A stretch of 64,000 bases of DNA from VBDM01 sp964430565 (GCA_964430565.1 CAYSFD010000057.1:62001-126000), one strand, 5' to 3'; positions 1 to 8,849 are shown, counted from the stretch's first letter. Numbers and translations are program-made. The notes: generated from the letters alone by a model not told the origin.

Positions 1-1
1 C

Positions 2-1573
2 GAGGTTGGCGAGATCGTGCGGCAGCTTCTCGACGGCATCGGCCACGCGCACGCCGAAGGGGTCGTGCACCGCGACATCAAGCCTTCGAATGTTCTCCTG
101 AACAGCGACGGCCGCATCAAGATCAGCGACTTTGGCATCGCGCGCCTCGACTCCTCAAGCCTGACGCAGGTGGGGGATGTCCTCGGCACGCCGTATTACA
201 TGGCCCCCGAGCAGTTCCTCGGCGTCGAAGTCAACGCGCTGGCGGATATCTATTCAATCGGCGTGATTGCCTACGAACTCCTGACCGGCAGGAAACCGTT
301 CGCCGGCAATGCCGCGACCGTAATGCAGCAGGTCCTCAACGAGCCGTTTCCCGATCCGTCGCAGTTGAACCCGCGGTTGTCGCCGCTGATGGACCGGGTG
401 CTGCACAAAGCGCTCGCCAAGAACCGCGACGAGCGGTTTCAGAGCGCCGGTGAGTTTTCCCAGGCGTTTCACTCGGCGATCGATGCGTCTCTCAGCGTGG
501 GCGCGGTCGAGCCGGCGTCCGCAGGACCCGGTGCTGCGGCGCTGCTCAGTGCGGCGCGGCTCCTCAGCATCCAGCCCGCGACCGTGGCGGCGCCGTCGAG
601 CGAACTCGAGTTGCAGGCCGCGACAGGCGATAGTGCGATCAGCCTTGACACAAGCGTGAGGAAAGCCCGAATGCTCGTGATCGACGACGAGGAGCGCATA
701 CTGACTGCGCTGAAGTCGCGGTTCCGCAGCCGCTACCACGTGTTTACCACCGCGGACGGCAACAAGGCGCTCGAATTCATGCGCAAATATCCCATGCACG
801 TGATCGTCAGCGACCAGCGCATGCCAGTGATGGCCGGGGTGGAGTTGCTGCGCCAGTCGCGAGAGATTTCGCCGCGCAGTGTGCGGATACTGCTGACCGG
901 GTACTCCGACCTCGCCGCGATGGTGGGCTCGATCAACGACGGCGAGGTGTATCGCTTTGTCAGCAAACCTTGGGACAACGATGAGCTGCAAACTATCGTC
1001 GCCGAGGCAGTCACGATCGCGCTCGAGCTTGCCGACACCAAGACGGCGGCGGTCGAGCTGCCGCAGCGCATGGAGGCCGGTGTCCTCGTGATCGCCAAGA
1101 ATGAGGAAATCTTCAGGGTTGTGCGCGAGCTGATCGGCGAACTTTGCCCGGTCGTCTATGCCGCGGACGTCGACGCCGCGCTCGGCGCGATGGAAAAACA
1201 GGAAATCGCGGTTCTGATCTCCGATTTCGAAGCCGGGGACGAGCAGTTGAGCGCGATGCTGAGGCTGTTGAAGCAGGAGAACCCGCAGATACTCACCATA
1301 CTTGTCACAGCGGCGTCGGACTCCGAGCTTGTGATCGAGCTCATCAACCAGGTGCAGATTTTCCGTTTTCTCAACAAACCGGTGAACGTGGGACTGCTGA
1401 AGCGCCATATGCACGCCGCGCTGCAGCGTTATCTGACTTTCAAGCAGACGCCGCAGCTCACCCGCGAGCACTCCGTGCAGCCTTCGGAGGAGATACGCGA
1501 ATCCGTGGTGGGCCAGCGCATCCTCGACAGCGCGAGGACCTTGCGCGAAAGGTGGTTCGCCGACAACCCCTGA
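2..1573 (+). CDS. Ser/Thr protein kinase fused to two receiver domains (5' partial)
   Basis: The reading frame is open to the left window edge, so the ATP-binding lobe is missing. The visible part begins in the catalytic lobe: HRDIKPSN catalytic loop near residue 23, DFG metal-binding motif and APE motif follow. A linker leads to a first receiver domain beginning at MLVIDDEER (about position 671), with acidic pocket, phospho-acceptor Asp in VSDQRMP, LLTGYSD and the conserved Lys in SKPWD. A second receiver follows, with Asp in ISDFEAG and Lys in NKPV, but its acidic pocket reads IAKNEE instead of DD, so it may not be phosphorylated normally. No output domain is seen. Predicted cytoplasmic sensor linking Ser/Thr and His-Asp signalling. 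Domain calls are firm; the input signal is unknown. Confidence 0.9.
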   Translation, partial: EVGEIVRQLLDGIGHAHAEGVVHRDIKPSNVLLNSDGRIKISDFGIARLDSSSLTQVGDVLGTPYYMAPEQFLGVEVNALADIYSIGVIAYELLTGRKPFAGNAATVMQQVLNEPFPDPSQLNPRLSPLMDRVLHKALAKNRDERFQSAGEFSQAFHSAIDASLSVGAVEPASAGPGAAALLSAARLLSIQPATVAAPSSELELQAATGDSAISLDTSVRKARMLVIDDEERILTALKSRFRSRYHVFTTADGNKALEFMRKYPMHVIVSDQRMPVMAGVELLRQSREISPRSVRILLTGYSDLAAMVGSINDGEVYRFVSKPWDNDELQTIVAEAVTIALELADTKTAAVELPQRMEAGVLVIAKNEEIFRVVRELIGELCPVVYAADVDAALGAMEKQEIAVLISDFEAGDEQLSAMLRLLKQENPQILTILVTAASDSELVIELINQVQIFRFLNKPVNVGLLKRHMHAALQRYLTFKQTPQLTREHSVQPSEEIRESVVGQRILDSARTLRERWFADNP

Positions 1574-1629
1574 GCGTCGCGGCGGCGACGGAAAAACCTG
1601 GCGCGAACGACCGTAACGTGCGCTGGCGC

Positions 1630-3102
1630 TCAACGCGCCTCAAGCACGCGGATACGGGTATTGCCGACCCAGTCCACGAGCGGGATGAGTTCCGCGAGGC
1701 TCTCGCCGCGCACCAGCGCGATGTGCGTCGCATCCGCCTGGGCCTGGTTGAAAGTGGGGTCGACCGCGCGCCAGGATCCGTCCACCAGGCTTTCGGCCCA
1801 GGTGTGGTAGAGAAATCCACCGTGCTCGGCCGAGTACACCAGACCGTTCACCACGCGCGTGGGCACGCCGAGCGCACGCATCAGCGCGGTGTAGAGGTAG
1901 GCGTGGCCCTGGCACTCGGCGCGCCTTGAATCCAGCACGTCGAGCGCCGAAAACACATCGACCGGTTCCTTGCGGATATTTTGTTCGAGCCATGCGAGCA
2001 CCGTGCCGATTTTCTCTGGTATGGTCTCGCTGCCGGCGGTGATCGTCCGCGCGAGCGCCCGGATCATGGGATCGTGGCTCTGCACCGTGGCCGATGGACG
2101 CAAATCGGTGTCCGAGGAGCCGAGGGAGAGCGCCGCTGCCCGCGTGACGTCGATCTCGCAAACGACATCGCCGTCAGCGGTGCGGCAGCTCTGCCTTTCA
2201 TCCGACAGAGGAGGGCGGTTCAAACTGATTCGGAGGAACCGTGCCTCGCGCGGATCGGAAAGTGGAAGCGGAGCCTTGATCAAGCTCCACTGCACCAGCA
2301 CATCGTCCTTGTTCAGCGCGGCGCTCGCCAGATAGCTTTTCGCCGTCTGCTCTTCCTCGAGCGCCGAGATGATCACTCCGTTCAGCCCCAGCTCGAACAC
2401 GGGTCGGCCGCGTGCGTCGATCCAGGTGGTGCTCGTCAGCCCGAGCAGGTCAGTTCGTACTTTGAACGCCGCGTCCGGAAAAAGCTCGCTCGTTTCGTAG
2501 GCCTCGATGCGCTGCGAGGCCTGGTTGAGGCCTTGAGTTTCCCCGGTGAACACGAGCCACCGGAATTCTCTGCCAACCCTCAAGCCTTGCAGCACCGGCA
2601 GCAAGCTCAGGGCGCCGGAAGGGTAGAGCGGCTCGCTCAACCGTTCCTCTTTTTTCTCGGGCACGCGTTTGGCGCTCGTCACCTGGTAAAGAAGCCGGCC
2701 GTCGCGCACTTCGCCTGAGACCTTCTGCTCACTGTCGTCGAGCCCATAGTGGTAATCGAAGCGCACCAGCCTTGCGTTCTCATCGACCGTATCGAGCGAG
2801 CGCACGAGCACACGTTTTTCCAGGCCGAGAAACCGGAACAGGATTACGGCTTCGCCGTGTATTTCGTAGAGTCCTTGCTGAGCAGCAGGCGTCACGCGCG
2901 AATGCGTAAAGCCGATCTTGGCGCCGTTGAAAACGATCCCGGTCCAGTGCTCGGGCTGCGGAAGGGCGGCGAGCGTATAGCGAGGCGGAGGAAGCGGAGG
3001 CTCTCCCGCATCGCGAAAATAGCGGCTGGCGCAGCCCGGGAGAAGGACCAGCAGCGCGGCGCAGGCTGCGAGCATTCGGATCGTTGCCGTCAGCGGCTTC
3101 AT
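1630..3102 (-). CDS. Transglutaminase-like domain lipoprotein
   Basis: 490 residues. The N-terminus has a hydrophobic stretch ending in the lipobox LLPGC, so export and lipid anchoring are predicted. The C-terminal third carries a transglutaminase-like fold: catalytic Cys in RRAECQGHAY, His in FLYHTWAES and Asp in RAVDPTFNQ, in the order Cys-His-Asp. The N-terminal ~300 residues are not assigned. Such proteins act on peptide or cell-wall substrates in the envelope, but the substrate cannot be read here. The start ATG overlaps the mtnA stop (ATGA), so the two are probably translationally coupled in one transcript. Confidence in the fold is high, in the role low. Confidence 0.8.
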   Translation of the reverse strand: MKPLTATIRMLAACAALLVLLPGCASRYFRDAGEPPLPPPRYTLAALPQPEHWTGIVFNGAKIGFTHSRVTPAAQQGLYEIHGEAVILFRFLGLEKRVLVRSLDTVDENARLVRFDYHYGLDDSEQKVSGEVRDGRLLYQVTSAKRVPEKKEERLSEPLYPSGALSLLPVLQGLRVGREFRWLVFTGETQGLNQASQRIEAYETSELFPDAAFKVRTDLLGLTSTTWIDARGRPVFELGLNGVIISALEEEQTAKSYLASAALNKDDVLVQWSLIKAPLPLSDPREARFLRISLNRPPLSDERQSCRTADGDVVCEIDVTRAAALSLGSSDTDLRPSATVQSHDPMIRALARTITAGSETIPEKIGTVLAWLEQNIRKEPVDVFSALDVLDSRRAECQGHAYLYTALMRALGVPTRVVNGLVYSAEHGGFLYHTWAESLVDGSWRAVDPTFNQAQADATHIALVRGESLAELIPLVDWVGNTRIRVLEAR

Positions 3103-4142
3103 CGCTTGAACAGTTGGCGGATCTTGCGGGCGTTCGGCTGTTTGACGACGCCCTTCTCGGTGAAGAGCGCGCTTACCAGCCCGGCCGACGTGATGTCGAA
3201 CGCGGGATTGGCGACCGCGACGCCTTCGGGGGCCCAGCGTATGCCCGCATAGCCCGTGACTTCGGATGCGCTGCGCTCCTCGATCGGAATCGCCTTGCCA
3301 TTCGCCGTTTTAAGGTCGATCGTGGAGAGCGGCGCAGCGACGTAGAACGGGATGCGATGGCGCTGCGCCAGGACCGCAAGAGGGTAGGTACCGATCTTGT
3401 TGGCGACGTCGCCGTTCACGGCGATGCGGTCGGCGCCGACGATCACGATGTCCACCTTCCCCTGACTCATGAGGTGGCCGGCCATGTTGTCGGTGATGAG
3501 CGTGACAGGAATCTTTTCCTGAATCAGCTCCCAGGCGGTGAGGCGCGCACCCTGCAGGTAGGGCCGGGTTTCGGTGGCAATCACCGAGATGCGCTTGCCG
3601 GCGTCGCGCGCCGAGCGCACCACCCCGAGCGCGGTGCCGTGGCCCGCGGTGGCAAGCGCGCCGGTGTTGCAGTGGGTGAGGATGCGTGCGCCGTCGGGCA
3701 CGTGCTTCATGCCGACGCGGCCGATGGCGCGGTTGGTCTCGACATCGGCGGCGAAGATCGCCACCGCGGCCTCTCCGAGCTTTTCCGCCGCGGATTTGGG
3801 ATCGTCTCGATGCCTGGTGAGCGCCGAACGCATGTGTTCCAGCGCCCAGAAGAGGTTCACCGCGGTCGGCCGGCTTGCGGCAAGCGCCTTGAACGCCGCT
3901 TCCATTGCGGCGTGGAACTCGCGGGGACGAAGGTTCTGCTGCCGGCGCGCTTCCAAAGCGATCCCGAAAGCGGCGGCGCAGCCAATTGCAGGTGCGCCGC
4001 GCACCACCATGGAACGAATCGCCTCTGCCACTTTGGCGGCGTTTGTGCAGCGCACGTACTCGAAGCGGGAAGGCAGGAGACGCTGGTCGATCAGTTCGAG
4101 GCGTCCCTCCCGCCAGCGCAGGGCTTCGACGTTGTCAGGCAT
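3099..4142 (-). CDS. mtnA: S-methyl-5-thioribose-1-phosphate isomerase
   Basis: Isomerises 5-methylthioribose-1-phosphate to the ribulose-1-phosphate in methionine salvage; relatives act on 5-deoxyribose-1-phosphate. The protein shows the family motifs VRGAPAIGCAAA near the N-terminus, THCNTGALAT with the catalytic Cys, and GADRIAVNGDVANKIGT with the catalytic Asp. I place the start at 4142 (MPDNVEALRW), the usual N-terminus; the frame stays open upstream but there runs into a palindromic repeat. The ATG of the downstream lipoprotein overlaps its stop. The next gene upstream on the same strand is a class II aldolase-dehydrogenase fusion. No mtnK, mtnP or mtnBCD is in the window. Confidence 0.93.
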   Translation of the reverse strand: MPDNVEALRWREGRLELIDQRLLPSRFEYVRCTNAAKVAEAIRSMVVRGAPAIGCAAAFGIALEARRQQNLRPREFHAAMEAAFKALAASRPTAVNLFWALEHMRSALTRHRDDPKSAAEKLGEAAVAIFAADVETNRAIGRVGMKHVPDGARILTHCNTGALATAGHGTALGVVRSARDAGKRISVIATETRPYLQGARLTAWELIQEKIPVTLITDNMAGHLMSQGKVDIVIVGADRIAVNGDVANKIGTYPLAVLAQRHRIPFYVAAPLSTIDLKTANGKAIPIEERSASEVTGYAGIRWAPEGVAVANPAFDITSAGLVSALFTEKGVVKQPNARKIRQLFKR

Positions 4143-4147
4143 AGCAC

Positions 4148-4258
4148 CGGTCATTCCCGCGAAAACGAGCGAATGCGAGTTTCGAGGAACGGCCAAGCGG
4201 GAATCCAGCGACTTTGGAAGCCATTGGATCCCCGCCTACGCGGGGATGACCGTTCCGG
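4148..4258. repeat. Palindromic intergenic repeat (attcccgc...gcgggaat family)
   Basis: The gap between mtnA and the aldolase fusion is filled by short GC-rich palindromes. It starts with TCATTCCCGCGAAAACGAGC and later contains GATCCCCGCCTACGCGGGGATGAC, two arms joined by a short loop. A close relative with ATTCCCGCTTTCGCGGGAAT lies between the two kor genes near 63360. This type of chromosomal palindrome is common in betaproteobacterial intergenic DNA; on RNA it would form a stable hairpin. It sits inside what looks like one transcription unit. Confidence 0.75.
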
Positions 4259-6229
4259 TCAGATGACGCGTTCATTGCCGCCGTCCACCGGCACTTGCGC
4301 GCCGGTGGTCTTGGAGAAAAGCGGGCCGCACATCTCCGCGGCAAGCTCTGCGACGTCGCGGCTGCCCACCTCGGTCTTGAGCACGTTGTTGGTCTTGTAC
4401 GCCTCGACGGTCATCCCGTATTGCCTGGCGCGCTGCGCGAGCACTTCCTCGGTCCACAGGCCGGTGTCGAAAACAGCGTTGGGGTGCACGCTGTTGACAC
4501 GTATGCGGTCGGCGCCCCACTCGAGCGCGGCGATGCGCGCGAGCTGGTTGAGCGCAGCCTTGGAAGCGGAGTAGGCGGCGGCGCCGGGGCCGGGTGCGGG
4601 AACGTTCTTCGAGCCGATCACCACGACCCGCCCGCCGCGCGGGGCGAGTTTCAGGAACGGGTGGCAGGCGCGCATCAGAATGAGGTTCGCGTCGAGATTC
4701 ACCGTCATTGACTTGCGCCACTCCTCGGCGGGAAGCTCCGCGATCCTGTGGCTCGCCGGAAAGATGCCCGCGTTCAAGACGACCATGTCCATGCCGCCGA
4801 AAGCGAGCACGGCCCGCTCCAATGCCGAGTGCACCTGGGATTCGTCCGTCACATCGCAGCGCACGCCGAGGAAATCAGGCCGAGCGTGCAGCGACTCGAT
4901 GCCGGAGGCGAGATCGAGCCCGACAACAGCGGCGCCGCGGGCGAGGAAAGCACCCACCGTCGCCTTGCCTATGCCCGAGGCGGCGCCGGTAACGAGCGCA
5001 ACTTCCCCTGAGAACACTGCAGGCTTCCCGCCTTTCCTGAGCTTCGCCTGCTCGAGGTCCCAGTACTCAACGTCGAAGATGTCTTTGGAGGGCAGGGCCT
5101 GGAATCCGCCGAGCGCCTCGGCGCGCAGGATAACGTCGATGGTGTGATCGTAGATCTCGGCGACAATCGCCGCCTCCTTTGCCGTCCGTCCCGCCGCCGC
5201 GAGTCCGAAGGCCGGATCGAGCACGACGCGCGGCGCGGGGTCGAGGATGGTCTTCGGCTCTTTTGCCTTGGGAGCGTGCTCGTCAAAGTAGCTTCTGTAG
5301 TTCTGGGTATAGCGGGTGACATCGGTTCCGAGCATCGGCGTGCGCTTGGTGCGGATGACGTGATCGGGCGTCGCGGGGCCCTGCTGCGAGAAGCGTGCGA
5401 GCTGCGGATGATGGGCGAAGCCGAGTGTGCGCTCGTTCGTCACGGTACGCAGGATCATGGGAGCGCCGGCGATGTCGCAGAGCCGCCGGCGCAGCTCGGC
5501 CTGCGGCGCGGCGTGCGGTTTTGCTGCGGAGGAAGACTTCAGGGCTACGGACCAGGCTCGCTTCGAATCGAGATATTCCTCCGCGAGCGTCACCAGCTCG
5601 ATCATGCGCTCATAGGACTCGCGCGCGCTATCGCCAAACGAAAAAATCCCGTGATTGAGGAGGACCATCCCGACTGTTTCAGGCGTGCCCTGGCGCTTGA
5701 ACTCCTTGGCGCAGTACTGGGCCAGGTCAAAGCCGGGTATGAGATAGGGTATGACCACGCAGCGTTTTCCGTAGATATCGCGAATGCGCTTCTCGCCGTC
5801 CTTGGTGTTGGTAACGGAAAGCACCGCGTCGGCATGAGTGTGGTCCACGAACTTCTGCGGCATGAGCCCGTGCAGGATCGTCTCGATGGAAGGCGTGGGG
5901 GCCGTCGCCTTGAGCATGTGCGTGACGAGCTGGTTAACCATCTCGGGGTCCGAAAGCGAAGGCAGCTCGGCGAGGCGCAGAACGTGGGAAAGACGTACCG
6001 GCGAGAAACCCTGCGGCTCGATCGTCTCTAGGTCCCAGCCACTGCCTTTGACGTAGAGGATCGGCTCTTCTTCGCCGAAAATATTCTTCTCGAGGATCTT
6101 GACTGAGGTGTTGCCGCCTCCGTGGAGTACCAGCGACTTGTCGCGGCCGAGCAGCCGCGAGGTGTAGACGCGCAGGCCGAGGTCGCCCTGGAATTGTTTC
6201 GCTTCCTCGTCGTTCCAGAGGCTTCGCAT
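4259..6229 (-). CDS. Bifunctional class II aldolase / short-chain dehydrogenase (RhaD/RhaEW-like)
   Basis: 656 residues in two domains. The N-terminal ~400 residues are a class II aldolase (aldolase/adducin fold): GGGNTSVK phosphate-binding motif near residue 37, zinc ligands in DHTHADA and NHGIFSFGD. The C-terminal ~250 residues are an SDR: TGAASGIG nucleotide-binding motif and catalytic YSASK. Known fusions of this architecture cleave rhamnulose-1-phosphate to dihydroxyacetone phosphate and lactaldehyde and then oxidise the aldehyde. No rhamnose genes are nearby; instead mtnA is the next gene, which suggests a 5-methylthio- or 5-deoxy-ribulose-1-phosphate substrate. Domain calls are firm, the substrate is inference. 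Confidence 0.88.
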   Translation of the reverse strand: MRSLWNDEEAKQFQGDLGLRVYTSRLLGRDKSLVLHGGGNTSVKILEKNIFGEEEPILYVKGSGWDLETIEPQGFSPVRLSHVLRLAELPSLSDPEMVNQLVTHMLKATAPTPSIETILHGLMPQKFVDHTHADAVLSVTNTKDGEKRIRDIYGKRCVVIPYLIPGFDLAQYCAKEFKRQGTPETVGMVLLNHGIFSFGDSARESYERMIELVTLAEEYLDSKRAWSVALKSSSAAKPHAAPQAELRRRLCDIAGAPMILRTVTNERTLGFAHHPQLARFSQQGPATPDHVIRTKRTPMLGTDVTRYTQNYRSYFDEHAPKAKEPKTILDPAPRVVLDPAFGLAAAGRTAKEAAIVAEIYDHTIDVILRAEALGGFQALPSKDIFDVEYWDLEQAKLRKGGKPAVFSGEVALVTGAASGIGKATVGAFLARGAAVVGLDLASGIESLHARPDFLGVRCDVTDESQVHSALERAVLAFGGMDMVVLNAGIFPASHRIAELPAEEWRKSMTVNLDANLILMRACHPFLKLAPRGGRVVVIGSKNVPAPGPGAAAYSASKAALNQLARIAALEWGADRIRVNSVHPNAVFDTGLWTEEVLAQRARQYGMTVEAYKTNNVLKTEVGSRDVAELAAEMCGPLFSKTTGAQVPVDGGNERVI

Positions 6230-6267
6230 AACACCAATTATACTGGTCGTCGATGGGGGAAACTTTC

Positions 6268-6696
6268 ATGATCACCATCCTCCCGTGGGATAAAGCATTG
6301 CCGCTTGCGCGCCCGGTGCGCGAGAAGGTATTCATCGAAGAACAGAACGTTCCGCGCGAGCTTGAATGGGACGAGTGGGATGAGCGCTGCGAGCACGCGG
6401 TCGCTTGCGATTCGGACGGCCGTGCGATCGGAACGGCAAGACTAGCGCCCGACGGCCGGCTCGGCCGGATGGCGGTCCTTCGCGAATACCGCGGGCGGGG
6501 CGCGGGGGCGGCGCTGCTCGAAGCCCTGCTCGTGCGGGCGCACGAGATGTCCCTAACCCGCATCACGCTGCATGCACAGATCCACGCAGCGGGGTTCTAC
6601 CGGCGCTTCGGTTTCAGCGGGCGTGGAGGAGAGTTCCTGGAGGCCGGGATCCCGCACTTCGAGATGACGCTCGAGCTTTCCCGGGCGCCAAGGTGA
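6268..6696 (+). CDS. GNAT family N-acetyltransferase
   Basis: 142 residues with the acetyl-CoA binding motif REYRGRGAGAALL (R/QxxGxG/A) and following helix typical of GNAT enzymes; substrate unknown. I start it at MITILPWD (6268) because GGGGGA at 6255-6260 lies seven bases before this ATG; an in-frame ATG at 6253 would include that site in the coding sequence. It is divergent from the aldolase fusion and convergent with the NRDE gene, whose 3' end overlaps it by 83 bases. Confidence 0.85.
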   Translation: MITILPWDKALPLARPVREKVFIEEQNVPRELEWDEWDERCEHAVACDSDGRAIGTARLAPDGRLGRMAVLREYRGRGAGAALLEALLVRAHEMSLTRITLHAQIHAAGFYRRFGFSGRGGEFLEAGIPHFEMTLELSRAPR

Positions 6697-7447
6697 GGCG
6701 ATAGCCGACCGTGGCGCTCACGCTGCCGTCCTCGCGGTAGCTGCGTTCGTGGAATTCGATTTTGCCGTCCGCGCCTAAGCACAACACTGTGGAGCACCGG
6801 GTCCCGTACCCGCTGACTGCAGGAATCCGGATGGCCGAGAGCCTTTCCTCCAGATCCGGGCTCACTCCCGTGCTGGGAAGCTCGCCGTCGGGGGCACGCT
6901 CGGTGTCGTCGAGGAGCGCAAACGCCGCTTTGGCGTCGAAGGGCCGCTCGAGCTGTGCGGCGAACTTTGTCTTTCCCTTCTCGACCTTGGGCCAGGGCGT
7001 ATCGAGCAGGTGGTTCGACAGGCCGTGCACGCCCGGCTCGACGCGCGCCGCATGGCCACCGCGGTTCGACAGGAAGTACATCGATCTGGCGTCTCCAACC
7101 AGCAAGCCGAAGCCGTTGTACTGTGTGCCGCGCTTTTCGACTTCCTGTACGTACGCCCGTGGAGCGGCCTTTCCGGTCAGAAATTCGCTCACCAGCGCGC
7201 CGCGCGAAGGGGAGCCTGTTTTCTTGTCCGCCGGGTTGCGGTAGTTCGTCAGCGCGGCGAATCGCCCACCCAATGTGATGCCGAGCCAGGTGCCGCCTGC
7301 TTCGAGATCGCGTCCCGCGAGGACGCCGGGATGGTCCTCCCAGAACCCGGCCGGCGCAGCCGGCCGCAGGAAATACTCGTCACGATTCGCAGCGACGATC
7401 AGCCGATAACGGGCATGTGTCCGCCAGGCGAGCACGATCAGGCACAT
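6614..7447 (-). CDS. NRDE family protein
   Basis: About 277 residues. It starts MCLIVLAW, with Cys at position 2 as is typical for this family (Ntn-hydrolase-like fold), followed by AANRDEYF, the signature that names the family (NRDE, related to eukaryotic TANGO2). GGTWLG and LTNYRNP are further family motifs. The frame is open upstream, but the Cys2 start at 7447 is preferred. The last ~25 residues are low-complexity and run into the convergent GNAT gene, so the natural stop may once have lain earlier. Function in bacteria is not settled. Confidence 0.85.
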   Translation of the reverse strand: MCLIVLAWRTHARYRLIVAANRDEYFLRPAAPAGFWEDHPGVLAGRDLEAGGTWLGITLGGRFAALTNYRNPADKKTGSPSRGALVSEFLTGKAAPRAYVQEVEKRGTQYNGFGLLVGDARSMYFLSNRGGHAARVEPGVHGLSNHLLDTPWPKVEKGKTKFAAQLERPFDAKAAFALLDDTERAPDGELPSTGVSPDLEERLSAIRIPAVSGYGTRCSTVLCLGADGKIEFHERSYREDGSVSATVGYRLTLAPGKARASSRSAGSRPPGTLLHAR

Positions 7448-7451
7448 GGCT

Positions 7452-7736
7452 CTAGAAACCGCGGAAGATTTCCTGCCTGCGCGAAGAGCCGGGGACAAGC
7501 AGCGCCGCCAGACCGTGGTGCTTCACCAACTCCGCGAGTTCCGCTTCAAAACGCACCGGGTCTGCCACGTTCTCGTAGATCTCCATCCAGGTCGTCTCGT
7601 CGTCGCGACGCCGCAACAGCCGTCCGCCGATACCGGTAATGCTCGTGAGCTGGCGCTGGAGAGCGCCCACCGCCGCACGCGCGCGCTTGGCGTTCTCGGC
7701 CGGAACGCGATAGTAGACGTAGTAGGCCAGCTTCAC
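7452..7736 (-). CDS. DUF4936 family protein
   Basis: 94 residues, beginning MKLAYYVYYRVPAENA and containing GIGGRLLRRRDD and TWMEIYENV, which I recognise as the DUF4936 pattern, a small ferredoxin-like (dimeric alpha-beta barrel type) protein of betaproteobacteria. Its start overlaps the stop of ygfZ by four bases, so it is in the same transcript. No catalytic residues can be assigned. Function unknown. Confidence 0.75.
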   Translation of the reverse strand: MKLAYYVYYRVPAENAKRARAAVGALQRQLTSITGIGGRLLRRRDDETTWMEIYENVADPVRFEAELAELVKHHGLAALLVPGSSRRQEIFRGF

Positions 7737-8713
7737 GCGACGGCGTAGGGCAGGGGAGAGAAGCGCAGCACGGGTCCGGTCAAGGATTTCAGATGCACGG
7801 TGGAGCCGTCGCGGCTTGCAGTTTGCACGACTGCAAGCAGATCGTGTCCTCCGTCGGGCGAAGCCTCGGCGTTGACGACCACTCCGCTTGCCTGATCGCC
7901 CAAATCTTCGCTGTACAGATCGTCGCCGGCGGCCGCCGGAGCGGCAACATTTGCGAGGAACATTCGGCGCTTGAGCTTGCCCAGATGCTGGGTACGCGCG
8001 ATCACCTCCTGCCCGGGGTAGCAGCCCTTGTCGAAACTCACGCCGCCGATCAGTTCGAAGTTCGCCATCTGCGGAACAAGCCGGTCCTGGGTCGATGCGC
8101 TGATCAGAGGCACGCCGTTGCGGATGTCGAGCCAGCGCCAGGCGCGCGCATCCACGGATTGGAGAAGGCCCGCCAGCCTTCGTTGAAGCGCCGAAGCGGT
8201 CGATGGCGCCGATGCGAGAACAAACCTGCCGTCCTTCAGTCTGATCACCGTACCGATGCTGGACTGCCGGAAGACCTCATTCGGCATTTTCGGCAGCTCG
8301 GAAAACAGGCCGCGAAGCGCGCCCTCCGCCTGCGGGCCTGCCGCGCCCGCCAGCACGATCGTATCCGACGCCTCCGATACTTTCACCTTGGAGCGCAGCA
8401 CGAATTTCGAGATATTCCCTTGCACGGCGGCGGCGATATCGCGCGACAGCGCCATGAAGAACCCGACCTCTTCCCGCCAAAGCAGGAAGTTCGCAAGCAT
8501 CCTGCCCTTGGGCGAACAGTAGGCGCCGTACACGCTCGATAGCAAACCGACCTTCGCCACATCGCAGCTCAACTGCCCCTGCAAGAAGGACTCCGCGCCC
8601 TCGCCGCTGAATTGGAGAACTCCAAGATGGCCAAGCAAGGCGAAAATGCTGCCTGACCGCGCCGCAACGAGATCAGAATCGACGATCGCAGAAAGCGGAA
8701 ACGGCAAGCTCAC
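7733..8713 (-). CDS. ygfZ: YgfZ/GcvT domain folate-binding protein
   Basis: 326 residues of the CAF17/YgfZ family, which helps assemble or repair iron-sulfur clusters in a folate-dependent way. The diagnostic KGCYPGQEVIAR motif, with its redox-active Cys, is present in the C-terminal half. Only the aminomethyltransferase-like fold is kept; this is not a glycine-cleavage enzyme. It is divergent from mltG, an arrangement common in betaproteobacteria, and leads a short operon with the DUF4936 and NRDE genes. Confidence 0.9.
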   Translation of the reverse strand: MSLPFPLSAIVDSDLVAARSGSIFALLGHLGVLQFSGEGAESFLQGQLSCDVAKVGLLSSVYGAYCSPKGRMLANFLLWREEVGFFMALSRDIAAAVQGNISKFVLRSKVKVSEASDTIVLAGAAGPQAEGALRGLFSELPKMPNEVFRQSSIGTVIRLKDGRFVLASAPSTASALQRRLAGLLQSVDARAWRWLDIRNGVPLISASTQDRLVPQMANFELIGGVSFDKGCYPGQEVIARTQHLGKLKRRMFLANVAAPAAAGDDLYSEDLGDQASGVVVNAEASPDGGHDLLAVVQTASRDGSTVHLKSLTGPVLRFSPLPYAVA

Positions 8714-8733
8714 TGGCTATATCCCCCGAATTG

Positions 8734-8814
8734 CCGCGAGTTGAGCGGCTAGACCGCTCCAACTCGCGGAGTTAAACCGGCAGCCGAGCTTCACGCTCGG
8801 CTGTCCGCTTTAAC
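8734..8814. repeat. Two long hairpins in the ygfZ-mltG divergent region
   Basis: Two large inverted repeats stand side by side in the 136-base gap. The first has arms CCGCGAGTTGAGCGG (8734-8748) and CCGCTC-C-AACTCGCGG (8754-8769) around a five-base loop with a single bulge. The second has arms CAGCCGAGC (8781-8789) and GCTCGGCTG (8795-8803), extended outward by CGG/CCG and GTTAAA/TTTAAC. A TATTATAC -10-like stretch follows at about 8818. Position suggests mRNA leader structures or an operator for ygfZ and/or mltG; neither is established. Confidence 0.7.
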
Positions 8815-8849
8815 AGTTATTATACGAGCGTAGTCAATCACCCCCCGAC

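Noticed and set aside
254..1633. Long minus-strand open frame antisense to the kinase-receiver gene
   Set aside because: Its translation is low in recognisable motifs and rich in Arg, His and Asp, as expected for the complement of GC-rich coding DNA; the plus strand has full domain evidence.
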